A DNA stretch of 64,000 nt, from NCBI RefSeq assembly GCF_009827335.1, contig NZ_WTYH01000001.1, forward strand, positions 558,001 to 622,000. Direction: 5' to 3'. Under the pieces are notes generated by a model. The model saw only the letters and a program-made list of their open reading frames with translations, was not told where the DNA came from and did not search any database. Within the stretch, counting starts at the first letter, position 1. Every line of letters starts with the position of its first letter. Origin of the DNA: Aurantiacibacter arachoides (GTDB taxonomy: Bacteria; Pseudomonadota; Alphaproteobacteria; Sphingomonadales; Sphingomonadaceae). The translations under genes were made by a program, and so were the position numbers. Shown one piece after another: positions 35,548-44,786 of the stretch.

Positions 35548-36864
35548 ATGCTGACGGACAAGGCGGTCAAGGCGGCCACGGCGCGAGACAAGGCCTACAA
35601 GATCGCCGACCGGCAGGGGCTGTTCCTGCATGTCTCACCCAAGGCCCACAAGACCTGGCGCTACAAATATCGTTTCGACGGCAAGGAGCAGGCGCTCGGT
35701 CTCGGCACTTATCCCGATGTATCTCTCGCCGCCGCTCGCGAGGCACGGGACGGTGCGCGCAAGATCCTTCGCTCGGGTCGCGATCCTCGAATGGACAAGG
35801 CGCGACGCAAGCTGATCGGAGGACGGGACGAGCGACAGACGTTCGAAGCCATCGCGCGCGACTGGTATGAGCAGCAGCTGCCTCGCTGGAAGCCGGTCCA
35901 CGCGAACGACGTCATCATCAGCCTGGAGCGTGATGTCTTCCCGTACATCGGCGCGCTCGAACTTAGTGAGATCGACGAGCCGGTGCTGCTTGCCGTGCTG
36001 CGCAAGGTCGAGGCGCGGGGTGCCATCGAAACCGCTCGTCGGCTGAAGCAACGGGTCGGGTCGGTGTTCGTCTACGCCCGCGGGCTGGGCATCAAGGTCG
36101 ACAACCCGGCGGTCGCTGTAGGCGCCGCGCTCAAGCCTGTTCCGCCCGCAAAGCGTTATCCGGCGCTCATCAAGATCGATGGCGTGCAGCAGTTGGTGCA
36201 CGACGTCGATCGTGCCGGCGCTTCACCCGTCACACGCTTGGCTGCTCGCGTCCTAGCGCTCACGGCGCAGCGCCCTGGCATGGTGCGCCGCATGACCTGG
36301 GAACAGTTGAGCGGGATCGACTGGAAGGATGCCTCGGCTCCCTCACCCGAAGCGCTGTGGACCATACCCGCCGACGAGATGAAGCTGGAGTTGCACCTGC
36401 GTGACGACGAAGCGTTCGAGCATTGCGTCCCTCTTGCGCCCGAGGCGGTTGCGACCTTGCGCGGCGTGCGCTGGCTCACCGGTCGCTCGCCCTATGTGTT
36501 CCCAAGTTCGCTGTCGGGACTGACACCGATCAGCGAGAACGCGATCGGCTATCTCTACAACCGCGAGGGCTACAAGGGCCGTCACGTTCCGCATGGCTGG
36601 CGCTCGAGTTTCTCGACCATAATGAACGAGCTTACGGAGCGCGAACTTGGCGACGACATCCGTTTGTTCGCGGATCGGATGATCATCGACCTGATGCTGG
36701 CGCATTCGCCCAAGGGCCTCAGCGCCAGCGAGCTACGCTACAACCGGGCGGCCTTCATGCCGCGGCGCCGGGAACTGGCGGAGCGCTGGGCGTCGATGAT
36801 CATGGTCGACGCGTTACCGGTGGACGAGATCATTCACAGCCCCCGCCGCAAACGGCGGACCTAG
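35548..36864 (+). CDS. P4-type tyrosine integrase
   Basis: 438 residues. An N-terminal DUF4102 arm-binding domain (MLTDKAVKAATARDKAYKIA, GLGTYPDVSLAAAREARD), SAM-like core-binding domain (FEAIARDWYEQQLPRWKPVH), and catalytic domain with Arg242 (LTAQRPGMVRR), His349-x-x-Arg352 (HGWRSSFSTIMNE) and Tyr398 (SASELRYNRAAFMPRR). It should integrate the element at the adjacent tRNA-Ser. GGGGG precedes the ATG; a TTG five codons earlier is less likely. Its stop overlaps the converging regulator. Confidence 0.95.
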   Translation: MLTDKAVKAATARDKAYKIADRQGLFLHVSPKAHKTWRYKYRFDGKEQALGLGTYPDVSLAAAREARDGARKILRSGRDPRMDKARRKLIGGRDERQTFEAIARDWYEQQLPRWKPVHANDVIISLERDVFPYIGALELSEIDEPVLLAVLRKVEARGAIETARRLKQRVGSVFVYARGLGIKVDNPAVAVGAALKPVPPAKRYPALIKIDGVQQLVHDVDRAGASPVTRLAARVLALTAQRPGMVRRMTWEQLSGIDWKDASAPSPEALWTIPADEMKLELHLRDDEAFEHCVPLAPEAVATLRGVRWLTGRSPYVFPSSLSGLTPISENAIGYLYNREGYKGRHVPHGWRSSFSTIMNELTERELGDDIRLFADRMIIDLMLAHSPKGLSASELRYNRAAFMPRRRELAERWASMIMVDALPVDEIIHSPRRKRRT

Positions 36865-37625
36865 TTGCCGCGCAGAGCCGCCTTCTCCCGCAGCCAGGCG
36901 GCGACCTCTTCCTTGTCCCAAAGCGAGCGCGAGCCGAGCTTGATCTGCTGCGGAAAGCCGTCGTCATCGATGCGCTTGTAGATGGTCGAGGTGGCCATCC
37001 CGGTCATCTCGCATACCGCCTCGATGGAAATTAGAGGAGGACCAACCCCGGCCAGGTCGCTTCTTTCCGATGGCGTTTTTTGGTCTGCTGGTTCCACCGC
37101 GAGCTGTGCTTGACGGGAGACCGCACGTGCTGCCCGTAGCTTCGGTTCGGTTACCATCTCTATCTGCCTGGCGGTCAGCGGGCCCAGTTCGGGCAACGCA
37201 GCCAGCCATCGGTCAAAGCTTTCTGCGCCCACCAAGATGCGATGCGTTGGGACAGCATTTGGTTCCGTCCAGTGTTCGGGATCGAACGCGCCAGTCGCAA
37301 AGCGCGGAAGCGGTTCGTCAATCTCCCACCAATCGGTGAGGATTGGCTGGACTTCGCCGCCGCCCAGCGGGCGCATGAAGCTCGTCAGTCGTCCATGCAC
37401 AAATGCCTTGGTCATGTCGTCGCATTGCAGCCTGATCAAATCGCGGGCTGCGTCGTTCGGACCCTCGTCTTCCGGTTGCCCGAAGATAGTCGGCAGCTCG
37501 TAGGACATTAACCCGAGCATTGCTTCCACGAGCTGACCGAACGCCCAGACAAGCGTGACGCGGCCGACCGAATGGGCGTTCGAGCGCTCTTCGTAGGGCG
37601 ACCACGGTTTGAAATTAAAAGCCAT
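36861..37625 (-). CDS. AlpA-like DNA-binding protein with N-terminal unknown domain
   Basis: 254 residues. The C-terminal 55 residues (LISIEAVCEMTGMATSTIYK, RSLWDKEEVAAWLREKAAL) form a MerR-like winged helix typical of AlpA/excisionase-type regulators that sit beside P4-type integrases. The first ~190 residues (MAFNFKPWSPYEERSNAHSV onward) are not recognised. Convergent with the integrase, overlapping by four bases; it may control excision or integrase expression (inference). Confidence 0.75.
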   Translation of the reverse strand: MAFNFKPWSPYEERSNAHSVGRVTLVWAFGQLVEAMLGLMSYELPTIFGQPEDEGPNDAARDLIRLQCDDMTKAFVHGRLTSFMRPLGGGEVQPILTDWWEIDEPLPRFATGAFDPEHWTEPNAVPTHRILVGAESFDRWLAALPELGPLTARQIEMVTEPKLRAARAVSRQAQLAVEPADQKTPSERSDLAGVGPPLISIEAVCEMTGMATSTIYKRIDDDGFPQQIKLGSRSLWDKEEVAAWLREKAALRGN

Positions 37626-37874
37626 TCAAGCGCTGTTAGCATGCCGGATAAGGTAAACCATCACACGAATAGCAGGGAGTGAGTAGCGCCTGCAGAGGTG
37701 TCAGCTTTGCGCCCCAATCTCAGACGCTCACGAGAACCTAAGCTACTCCCGAAAACCGCCGTTCGTTAATCCTGCGACCTTCGACGGGCCGAGTAGCCGT
37801 TTATAGACGTTGGTGAACTCACAAGACTCGACTTCGGGAAGCCGATGTGTTGCTTTCCGAGCTTGGAGAAGACC

Positions 37875-38930
37875 ATGCCACTAGAAAATCTGACCATTCA
37901 TCGCGCGAGCTTGCACGAAGTCTACCGCCGCGCTGACGATCGTAACATCGTGCCTCCGACTTATGCCACCGAGCTTTTCGAGTTAAACGCCGCTGGTCTC
38001 GCGACTTTTCAGAAACGAGTTCAGCAAGCTTTCCAGAGCGACGCCAAGTGCCTCCGCATGACTATCAATGCACATGCCGCGGGCACAGTCGCGGCGATCG
38101 GCGTTGGCCTGATTGCCGCCAACGATGCGGATTTTGTGACCCAATCGCAGGCGATGGCGGATCTTCTTGCAGCGGCGCAGACTTCCCGCGGATACCCCGG
38201 CGGTCTGGTCGTGACGTTCGACGGGACCGTGGGGCACCCGGTGCGGCGCTTCTTCGGCATCATGAAAGCCGAGATGCATGAGGCGTTCTTGAAAGGCGAG
38301 AATCTGCAGGCTAGTTTCGTGGACAGCGTCTTTCTCAGCCCGAAGACGAAGCTCTACAAGATCGGACTGTTCGTTGCTGCGGATGAGCCGCCTCGAGGGC
38401 TCCCCGGGGGCTGGAACGCGACCGTTTACGACAGCCAGTTGACCGCGGCGGCCCGCGACGGTGCAGCGCTTTATTTCCACGAGACGTTCCTCGGCCTAGC
38501 GTTTCCGGAGAACAGCGCTCAGCAAACGAAGCACTTTTACCAGAAAACGCGTGAGTTCATCGCGTCGGCGGCGCTGCCGGAGGAAGAAAAGGTTGATCTC
38601 TACAACGGTCTGTATTCCTATTTGAAGCTCGACCGCGAGCCGACGGTTCAGGTGGCCACATTCGCCGAGCGCTTCATGTCTGAGGAAATCGGAGACGACT
38701 ATCAGCGACACATGCGTCGCGAGCGATTTCCGGAAGAGGCGATCCAGAAAGACATATCCGAAATTGCCGGTGGGATGCGCATCCGCAAGCTGCGGTTTGG
38801 TGGACAGATCACCTTGTCGGGACCCGCGCAGGCTATCAGCGATCAGGTGCAGGTCACACCGATTGATGGCCCAGAGGGGGAGCAGTGGACGCGGATCACT
38901 GTTCACAGTCGGCTGGAAAGCCAGCTGTGA
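37875..38930 (+). CDS. 37-kDa nucleoid-associated protein (NdpA/YejK family)
   Basis: 351 residues from MPLENLTIHRASLHEVYRRA. The N-terminal ITIHRA-like strand, ALYFHETFLGLAFPENSAQQ (middle) and the final domain ISGGMRIRKLRFGGQITLSG-like region fit the NA37 family, which binds nucleoid DNA. An ATG 10 codons upstream is also in frame. Its stop overlaps the GTG of the RelA/SpoT-domain gene, so the two are a translational unit. NA37 proteins on mobile elements are often next to defence or stress genes; the role here is inferred. Confidence 0.75.
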   Translation: MPLENLTIHRASLHEVYRRADDRNIVPPTYATELFELNAAGLATFQKRVQQAFQSDAKCLRMTINAHAAGTVAAIGVGLIAANDADFVTQSQAMADLLAAAQTSRGYPGGLVVTFDGTVGHPVRRFFGIMKAEMHEAFLKGENLQASFVDSVFLSPKTKLYKIGLFVAADEPPRGLPGGWNATVYDSQLTAAARDGAALYFHETFLGLAFPENSAQQTKHFYQKTREFIASAALPEEEKVDLYNGLYSYLKLDREPTVQVATFAERFMSEEIGDDYQRHMRRERFPEEAIQKDISEIAGGMRIRKLRFGGQITLSGPAQAISDQVQVTPIDGPEGEQWTRITVHSRLESQL

Positions 38931-39913
38931 CGAAGGAAGATGCGTTCTTGGCGAGGTGGCAGGACGAGCGCGCCGCGTATTTGGCCTGGGGACAGCACGT
39001 ATCGTCGGTGATCAGCGAGGCGTTAATTCCGGTCATCGCGCCAATTAGCGTCGGCTATTTCCTCAAGGCGCCGCTGGCGCCGCGCCTGAAGGACGATCAG
39101 AAGCTGGTTGAGAAGGCGTTCTATCGGAACAAGTCATACGCCGACCCTTATGCTGACATAACGGATAAGGTGGGCACCCGGTTCGTCGTGCTGTTGGGGA
39201 CGCAGGTCAAGATCGTGACCGAGGTTCTGGAAGGGGTAGAGGGCTGGACATGGAGCCGGGACCGCGACTATGAAGAGGAACAGAGCAGGAACCCGGTGGC
39301 GTTCGAATATGCTGCCGTTCACTTCGTCGTCCGCCCCAGCTTCGACACATTGGTGGGTGACACCTTGGTGCCGGCTGGCACGCCTTGTGAGGTGCAAGTC
39401 AAAACGATCCTGCAACATGCCTACAGCGAGTTGACGCATGACACGATCTACAAGCCTCAGATTGAGGCAACACCGGTCATGCAGCGTAACGCGGCGAAGG
39501 CTATGGCGCTGCTGGAAGCTACCAACGACTATTTCGAGCGTGTGGCGACCGATGTTGCCACGGCATTGAGTACAGTGAGGGACATCACCAACGAACTTTC
39601 CACCGTCTATCGCGACGTGATTGGTCTGGAGCCCAGCCCAACCGTGCTAGAGGGCCTACTGCTGGAGGCGTATGAATCAACCGCTGAAGGCGACTATGCC
39701 GATCGCGCCCGGGCGATGCTTAGGGAACGGCCGTTTTTGATCGACCGCATCAAGGCGAAGGTCGCTGAGCGGAATCCAATCTTTTCGCAGCCGGCGGTGC
39801 TGCTGGCCTACATGGATGTCGTCGATCTCGGGAAGCGCGCACTCCGTCGATGGCCCCTAACACCGGCGGAGATGGAGCCGATACTGTCGGATTTAGGCCA
39901 GACCATCCATTGA
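38927..39913 (+). CDS. RelA/SpoT-domain protein
   Basis: 328 residues from GTG, with a GGAAAG ribosome site and GTGA overlap with the previous stop. The synthetase-fold motifs are ITDKVGTRFVVLL (Asp80, Gly83, Arg85), FEYAAVHFVVR (Tyr128, His132), CEVQVKTILQHAYSELTHD (Glu155, Gln157, Lys159). The usual N-terminal R-x-K-x-x-x-S ATP-binding motif is not clear, so pyrophosphokinase activity is uncertain. No HD hydrolase, TGS or ACT domains. The C-terminal ~130 residues are helical and unrecognised. Small RelA/SpoT proteins on mobile elements can be toxic synthetases in phage defence. Confidence 0.8.
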   Translation: MTKEDAFLARWQDERAAYLAWGQHVSSVISEALIPVIAPISVGYFLKAPLAPRLKDDQKLVEKAFYRNKSYADPYADITDKVGTRFVVLLGTQVKIVTEVLEGVEGWTWSRDRDYEEEQSRNPVAFEYAAVHFVVRPSFDTLVGDTLVPAGTPCEVQVKTILQHAYSELTHDTIYKPQIEATPVMQRNAAKAMALLEATNDYFERVATDVATALSTVRDITNELSTVYRDVIGLEPSPTVLEGLLLEAYESTAEGDYADRARAMLRERPFLIDRIKAKVAERNPIFSQPAVLLAYMDVVDLGKRALRRWPLTPAEMEPILSDLGQTIH

Positions 39914-40243
39914 TCAGCAGAAGAACACAGCTTCGAGGATCGCTCGCATCAGCACACTGCGGCACTGGCACGCCGGTGCAAGATTTCCGGATGTTGTACG
40001 GTTGCCACGTGCGGTTGCCGGTTTCGCATAGATGACTGCGTACGCGGGAATTGTCCCGAAAACCGGCCAGTCAGCTATCGGCCCAAAAATTCTCACAACT
40101 CCAGCGTTCTTCGTGTGGCCAATGGCGGCCAAGGAGACGAACGATGGGATACTCAAGATTTGACGCCGCTGTGCAGGCACTGAGGTGCCCCCTTCTGAGT
40201 GGTCCATCGACTATTTTAGTCTGGACCATGAAGGAGAAGCAGA

Positions 40244-40522
40244 ATGCCATCGAAGAAGCACAAGCCGGAGGAGATCATCGGGAAGCTGCGTGAGGCGGAG
40301 ATCGTGCTGGCACAGGGCGGGACCACGCCCGAAGCGTGCCGCCGGATCGGGGTCACTGAGCAGACCTATTACCGCTGGCGCAAGGAGTATGGCGGTCTGA
40401 AGGTCGACCAGGCTCGGCGAATGAAGGAGCTTGAGAAGGAGAATGCCCGGCTACGTCGTGCGGTGTCGGATCTCACGCTGGACAAGTTGATCCTCCAGGA
40501 GGCTGCCAGGGGAAACTTCTGA
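40244..40522 (+). CDS. IS3-family transposase OrfA
   Basis: 92 residues. Helix-turn-helix [20 protein letters not shown] with [20 protein letters not shown], then a leucine-zipper coil ([20 protein letters not shown]) used for multimerisation. Normally fused to OrfB by a -1 frameshift near its end. Confidence 0.92.
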   Translation: MPSKKHKPEEIIGKLREAEIVLAQGGTTPEACRRIGVTEQTYYRWRKEYGGLKVDQARRMKELEKENARLRRAVSDLTLDKLILQEAARGNF

Positions 40523-40563
40523 GCCCCGCGCGGCGGCGACGCTGTATCGATCGCATCAGAGAG

Positions 40564-41415
40564 ATGATGCCAGTGTCCGAACGGCGGGTCTGTCGCGTAC
40601 TCGGGCAACACCGATCGACGCAGCGCAAAGCGCCGTGCGGGGCTGATGATGAGCAGGCGCTCACCGAGGACATCATCGCTCTGGCGAAGCAGTATGGTCG
40701 CTACGGCTATCGCCGTATTACGGCCTTGCTGCGCAACGCGGGCTGGATGGTGAACCGCAAGCGGGTTGAGCGGATCTGGCGCAAGGAAGGGCTCAAAGTG
40801 CCTCAGAAGCAGCCGAAGCGAGGCCGCCTATGGTTGAACGACGGCTCGTGCATCCGCTTGCGTCCAGAGTATCCAGGGCACGTGTGGGCCTACGACTTCG
40901 TTGAGGGCCGCACTCATGATGGTCGCAAGTTCCGGATACTGACGATCATCGACGAGGCGAGCCGGGAGTGCCTGGCGCTGGTCGTGGCGCGCCAGCTCAA
41001 GCATCAGGATGTGCTGGCGGCGCTGGCAGAGCTGTTCGTCTCTCGCGGTCCACCAGCTCACATCCGGTCTGACAATGGTCCGGAGTTTATCGCTACCGCC
41101 GTGCAGGAGTGGCTCGCCAGGATCGGCGTCAAGACGCTCTATATCGCGCCGGGATCCCCTTGGGAGAACGGCTACAACGAGAGCTTCAACGGCTCACTGC
41201 GTGACGAGCTGCTCGATGGCGAGATCTTCTACGGCCTTGCCGAGGCCAAGGTGCTGATCGAAGCCTGGCGCCGTCACTACAACACCGTGCGTCCGCACAG
41301 CAGCCTTGGCTATCGTCCACCTGCTCCGGAAACGGCGACGACGCCATTGCCGCCTTCCGGTTCCGCTTCGCTCCACCTCCAGCCGGCAATGGCACCGGAG
41401 GCAACAATGCACTAA
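40564..41415 (+). CDS. IS3-family transposase OrfB (DDE integrase domain)
   Basis: About 283 residues from the first ATG, though the coding frame is open back to the orfA stop ([16 protein letters not shown]), so the working product is the OrfAB fusion. DDE residues: Asp in [16 protein letters not shown], Asp in [10 protein letters not shown] and Glu in [20 protein letters not shown]. The gene appears intact. Confidence 0.93.
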   Translation: MMPVSERRVCRVLGQHRSTQRKAPCGADDEQALTEDIIALAKQYGRYGYRRITALLRNAGWMVNRKRVERIWRKEGLKVPQKQPKRGRLWLNDGSCIRLRPEYPGHVWAYDFVEGRTHDGRKFRILTIIDEASRECLALVVARQLKHQDVLAALAELFVSRGPPAHIRSDNGPEFIATAVQEWLARIGVKTLYIAPGSPWENGYNESFNGSLRDELLDGEIFYGLAEAKVLIEAWRRHYNTVRPHSSLGYRPPAPETATTPLPPSGSASLHLQPAMAPEATMH

Positions 41416-41450
41416 CAATCAACCCGGACCACTCGATGGGGGCCGGTCAA

Positions 41451-43037
41451 TTATGATTTTCGGACGAGCACCACCCCAGCAATCGCAAGCGCGCCGCCAG
41501 CCAGAGGCCAGGATTGATCGACAAGCAACGCGCTAGCCACGATCAATGCGGCAGCTAGAGGGCCTTTCAAGGACTGACGCTCATTGCGAAGTCCAGCGAG
41601 CTGCTCGATACTGAGGGGATCGAGCTGAACCGGCACATATCCTGACTTTGCGATCGAGTTCGCAGTGGCAAGTATGTCGGGCAAGGACGCCGACAAACCC
41701 AGCAGCTGACCGCGAAGTCTCTTCAAACCCGACCGAGCGCTGCCGAGCGAGAACCGCTCGGCGAGAAGCTCCGTCATGATCGGCCGGGTCTCTTCGGCGA
41801 TGTTGTAGTCCGGTGCCAGCGATCGGACGAAGCCCTCTGCAGTCAACAAGGTACGCAGAAGAATGGCCAGATCAGGTGGCAGAACCAGTCGATAATCCCG
41901 CAACAGGTCGAAAACGCGGGAAAAAATCTGCGAGAACTCGATGCCAGATAACACGGTCCCCCTGAACTCTCCGATCAACTGATCCAGATCCACCGCGAGC
42001 GCATCGCGATCCACCTTCGGCTCCCCCGCCCATGCGAGCAGGACATTCGCGACATCGCTGGTTTCCTCACCAGCGATCGCAAGCACGAGGCGGACGATCT
42101 CGTCGCGCCTGGCCTTGGTGAGCGTCCCGACCGATCCAAAGTCGATGAAGCCGACATCCTGCTCGCCGATCATGAAGACGTTACCGGGATGGGGGTCGCC
42201 GTGAAATTCGCCGTTCAGGATGATCATCCGCAGGACAGCGTTGGCATAGCTTTTAGCGAAAGCCGCCACCCGCGGGTCGCCGGATGGGCTGCCCAGCGAA
42301 GACGCGGGCCTGCCGTACAGGCGTTCCTGAACGTTCACCCGCAGCCCGGTCAGTTCCCAATGGATGGCCGGGGTCCTGACGCCGATGGTGTCGAGATATG
42401 CGCCGATCCGCTCGCAGGCTCGGGATTCCGCAGCGAGGTCCATCTCCCAGGCTAGATTGCGGCCGAAGGTCCGCAGAAACTCGACTGGCCGGTAACGCGC
42501 GATGTCAGGCGAGCGTGCTTCTGCGATCTCGGCAAGACGCACAAGCAGGCGCACATCGGCTTCCATGCGCGCGGCGGTGCCCGGGCGGCGAACCTTCACG
42601 ATGACCTCGCTACCGTCCTGTAGCTTGGCGGAATAGGTCTGTGCAATCGAGGCGGACGCCAAAGGCTGTTCGTCGAACTGCGCAAAGTCGTTCCGCCAGT
42701 CCTCACCCCAGCTTGAAGCAAGTACGGGCTCGATATCTGCGAAGCGCACTGGCGACACCTGATCGTGCAGGGTTGAGAATGCCGTGATCCAGTGTTCGGT
42801 AAACAGATCGCTTCGGGTGGCGAGGAGCTGCCCCAGCTTTATACCAACTGGCCCGATGTCACGGAGGAACGCGACAACTGCAGCCGGACGAAATTCGCGA
42901 GGATCGATGACATTGCTCGAAGAGGGAATAAATCCGAGGGCTCCGGCGAGATTTTTCGCGCCGTGCCTCATTAGGATTTGGCTGATCTCCGCGGCGCGAG
43001 CGATGCTGCTGATAGGCTTTTCCGGGGGCGATGCCAT
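41451..43037 (-). CDS. AarF/UbiB-like ABC1 family kinase-like membrane protein
   Basis: 528 residues. K-x-G-Q motif GPVGIKLGQLLATRSDLFTE (Lys67), the Ala/Ser loop LASASIAQTYSAK (about 127-138) in place of a glycine-rich loop, invariant Lys in VIVKVRRPG, GEFHGDPHPGNVF and VGFIDFGSVGTL. Two C-terminal hydrophobic segments end the protein, as in UbiB. UbiB proteins support ubiquinone synthesis; this copy lies in the mobile region between an IS and a MarR gene, so may have a different role. Stop is two bases from the IS. Confidence 0.9.
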   Translation of the reverse strand: MASPPEKPISSIARAAEISQILMRHGAKNLAGALGFIPSSSNVIDPREFRPAAVVAFLRDIGPVGIKLGQLLATRSDLFTEHWITAFSTLHDQVSPVRFADIEPVLASSWGEDWRNDFAQFDEQPLASASIAQTYSAKLQDGSEVIVKVRRPGTAARMEADVRLLVRLAEIAEARSPDIARYRPVEFLRTFGRNLAWEMDLAAESRACERIGAYLDTIGVRTPAIHWELTGLRVNVQERLYGRPASSLGSPSGDPRVAAFAKSYANAVLRMIILNGEFHGDPHPGNVFMIGEQDVGFIDFGSVGTLTKARRDEIVRLVLAIAGEETSDVANVLLAWAGEPKVDRDALAVDLDQLIGEFRGTVLSGIEFSQIFSRVFDLLRDYRLVLPPDLAILLRTLLTAEGFVRSLAPDYNIAEETRPIMTELLAERFSLGSARSGLKRLRGQLLGLSASLPDILATANSIAKSGYVPVQLDPLSIEQLAGLRNERQSLKGPLAAALIVASALLVDQSWPLAGGALAIAGVVLVRKS

Positions 43038-43041
43038 GATT

Positions 43042-43533
43042 TTACTCAGCCTCGGCCCGGAGTTGGTCCAGATTTTCCGATACCCTTGCAAGAATCTGCT
43101 GCAACGTTTGCTTCTCGTCGGCGGCAATGTCGCGCCAAAGCAGACCATGAAGCCTATCCGCGGAGCCTCTCAGTTCGGGCAGCAGATCGTCAAGCTGCTC
43201 CGTGAGGATGAGTTGCCACGCTCGCCGATCCGTCTCAGCTCGAAGCCTTTTCATCAGCCCGCGTGCGCAAAGACCTGCAACCGCCTGGCCGATGGTCGCC
43301 GATTCCAGTTCCAGTTTCTGGGCGATTTCAGCCTGCGTAAGGGCAGGATCGCGAAGAAGTTGTCCGATGATCCTCCACTGTGTCTGATTGAGACCGATCC
43401 TGGCGACCCTCGCATCGTACACTCTGCGCGCGCCGCGACTGATCTCGTCCATAAGATAGAGAATGCGGTCATCATCGGTGATGACCTTCTGCCGACGCTG
43501 AGACCGTGACATGGTATCTGGTTTTTCATCCAT
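43042..43533 (-). CDS. MarR family transcriptional regulator
   Basis: 163 residues with winged helix at about 45-110: LNQTQWRIIGQLLRDPALTQ, AEIAQKLELESATIGQAVAG and the wing RLRAETDRRAWQLILT. Divergent from the emrAB-like operon (125-base gap) and four bases upstream of the aarF-like gene. Most simply represses both the efflux genes and its own transcript until a drug or phenolic ligand binds. Confidence 0.92.
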   Translation of the reverse strand: MDEKPDTMSRSQRRQKVITDDDRILYLMDEISRGARRVYDARVARIGLNQTQWRIIGQLLRDPALTQAEIAQKLELESATIGQAVAGLCARGLMKRLRAETDRRAWQLILTEQLDDLLPELRGSADRLHGLLWRDIAADEKQTLQQILARVSENLDQLRAEAE

Positions 43534-43658
43534 AGCGCTGTGTAGTCGGATAGCCTCGGATGCCCAAATGCAAACTGCTAAATGCCTTTACTATCTGGCT
43601 CACGGCTCATAGGGCGCGAGACGCGTTCACCTTTTACTGAGGCTGCCGAAAGAGTCAG

Positions 43659-44786
43659 ATGACCGATAACTCCAACCAACCGGAGCAGGAGGGCACAACC
43701 CCAACGAAACCGCAATCGCGGCGTGGCTTGCGCATCGTGCTAATCCTCGTTGGTCTTGCCGTGCTGCTTGGCGGGATCTGGTGGTACTACCGGCACGTAA
43801 GCTACGGACAATATATGCAGTCGACCGATAACGCCTATGTCGCTGCCGACAGCGTCGTTATCTCTTCCAAGGTAGCGGGATACGTCGAAGAGGTCTTCGT
43901 GGGGGAGAACGAGCAGGTTGCTCTCGGCGGAGCCCTCGTACAACTGGATCTGCGGGATTATCAGGCGCAAGCGCAACAGGCGCGCGCACAGATCGCTGCG
44001 ACCCTGGCCGGTGCCGACACAATCCGTTCTCAGGTAGCTGAACAGGATGCAGCCATTCGCCAGGCGCGGGGCCAACTCGCCGCCGCGCGCGCAGCACTCG
44101 ACCTCGCGAACGACCAGGTGGCGCGATATCGGCCCCTTGCCGCGACAGGAGCCGAACCGCGGGAAAAGCTCGATCAGTATGAGGCGCAGGCGCGGCAGGC
44201 GCGGGCCGAACTCGCCGCTGCGCAGGCGGCGGTCGCTGCCGCGACCGCTCGCCGGGGGACCCTGTTCGAGCAGATCAGCCAGACCCAGGCGCAGGCGGAC
44301 GCTGCTCGCGCTCAGCTGGAAACAGCCGACCTTACGGTTGAATCGACCTTGCTGCGCGCCAGCAAGGCCGGCCGCGTCGGCGATCTCTCGGTGAGGGTGG
44401 GCCAGTTCGTGCAACCGGGTCAACGTTTGATGACGGTGGTTCCGGTGAGGGCGATCTACGTGACGGCAAACTTCAAGGAAACGCAGGTCGGCCTGATCCG
44501 GGCCGGCCAGAGCGTCAGGCTCGAAGTTGACGCCCTGCCCGACCTTGAGATCGCGGGACGAGTGGTCAGCATATCGCCGGGAACGGGCGCGGAATTTTCC
44601 ATCCTCCCCCCCGAAAATGCCACCGGCAACTTTACCAAGATCGTTCAACGGATACCCGTCCGCATCGCTATCGATGCTCCCCCTGAAGTGCGGCGTCTGC
44701 TCGTTCCCGGCATGTCGGTAGTGGCTACGGTCGACACCCGGAATGCTGCCGGCGAATTGGAAGAGATCTCGAGTCGGACTCAATGA
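43659..44786 (+). CDS. HlyD/EmrA family membrane fusion protein
   Basis: 375 residues. One N-terminal helix (about 27-45), then lipoyl-like halves (DSVVISSKVAGYVEEVFVGE; ESTLLRASKAGRVGDLSVRV), a long coiled hairpin rich in Ala/Gln/Arg, and beta-barrel part VPVRAIYVTANFKETQVGLI. Bridges the EmrB pump and an outer membrane channel. The stop overlaps the emrB start. Confidence 0.93.
   Translation: MTDNSNQPEQEGTTPTKPQSRRGLRIVLILVGLAVLLGGIWWYYRHVSYGQYMQSTDNAYVAADSVVISSKVAGYVEEVFVGENEQVALGGALVQLDLRDYQAQAQQARAQIAATLAGADTIRSQVAEQDAAIRQARGQLAAARAALDLANDQVARYRPLAATGAEPREKLDQYEAQARQARAELAAAQAAVAAATARRGTLFEQISQTQAQADAARAQLETADLTVESTLLRASKAGRVGDLSVRVGQFVQPGQRLMTVVPVRAIYVTANFKETQVGLIRAGQSVRLEVDALPDLEIAGRVVSISPGTGAEFSILPPENATGNFTKIVQRIPVRIAIDAPPEVRRLLVPGMSVVATVDTRNAAGELEEISSRTQ

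Larger units (their letters stand above)
40181..41449 (+). mobile_element. IS3-family insertion sequence (1269 bp)
   Basis: Ends are imperfect inverted repeats: left TGAGGTGCCCCCTTCTGAGT, right (reversed) TGACCGGCCCCCATCGAGTG, both followed by GGTCC. It carries orfA and orfB overlapping in the -1 frame. The flanks (GGCAC left, ATTAT right) show no target duplication, suggesting a rearrangement after insertion. The right end lies two bases from the stop codon of the converging aarF-like gene. Confidence 0.9.

Noticed and set aside
39966..39980. TGGCACGCCGGTGCA, resembling a sigma-54 promoter
   Set aside because: The GG-to-GC distance is one base too short, and no gene or upstream palindrome fits.
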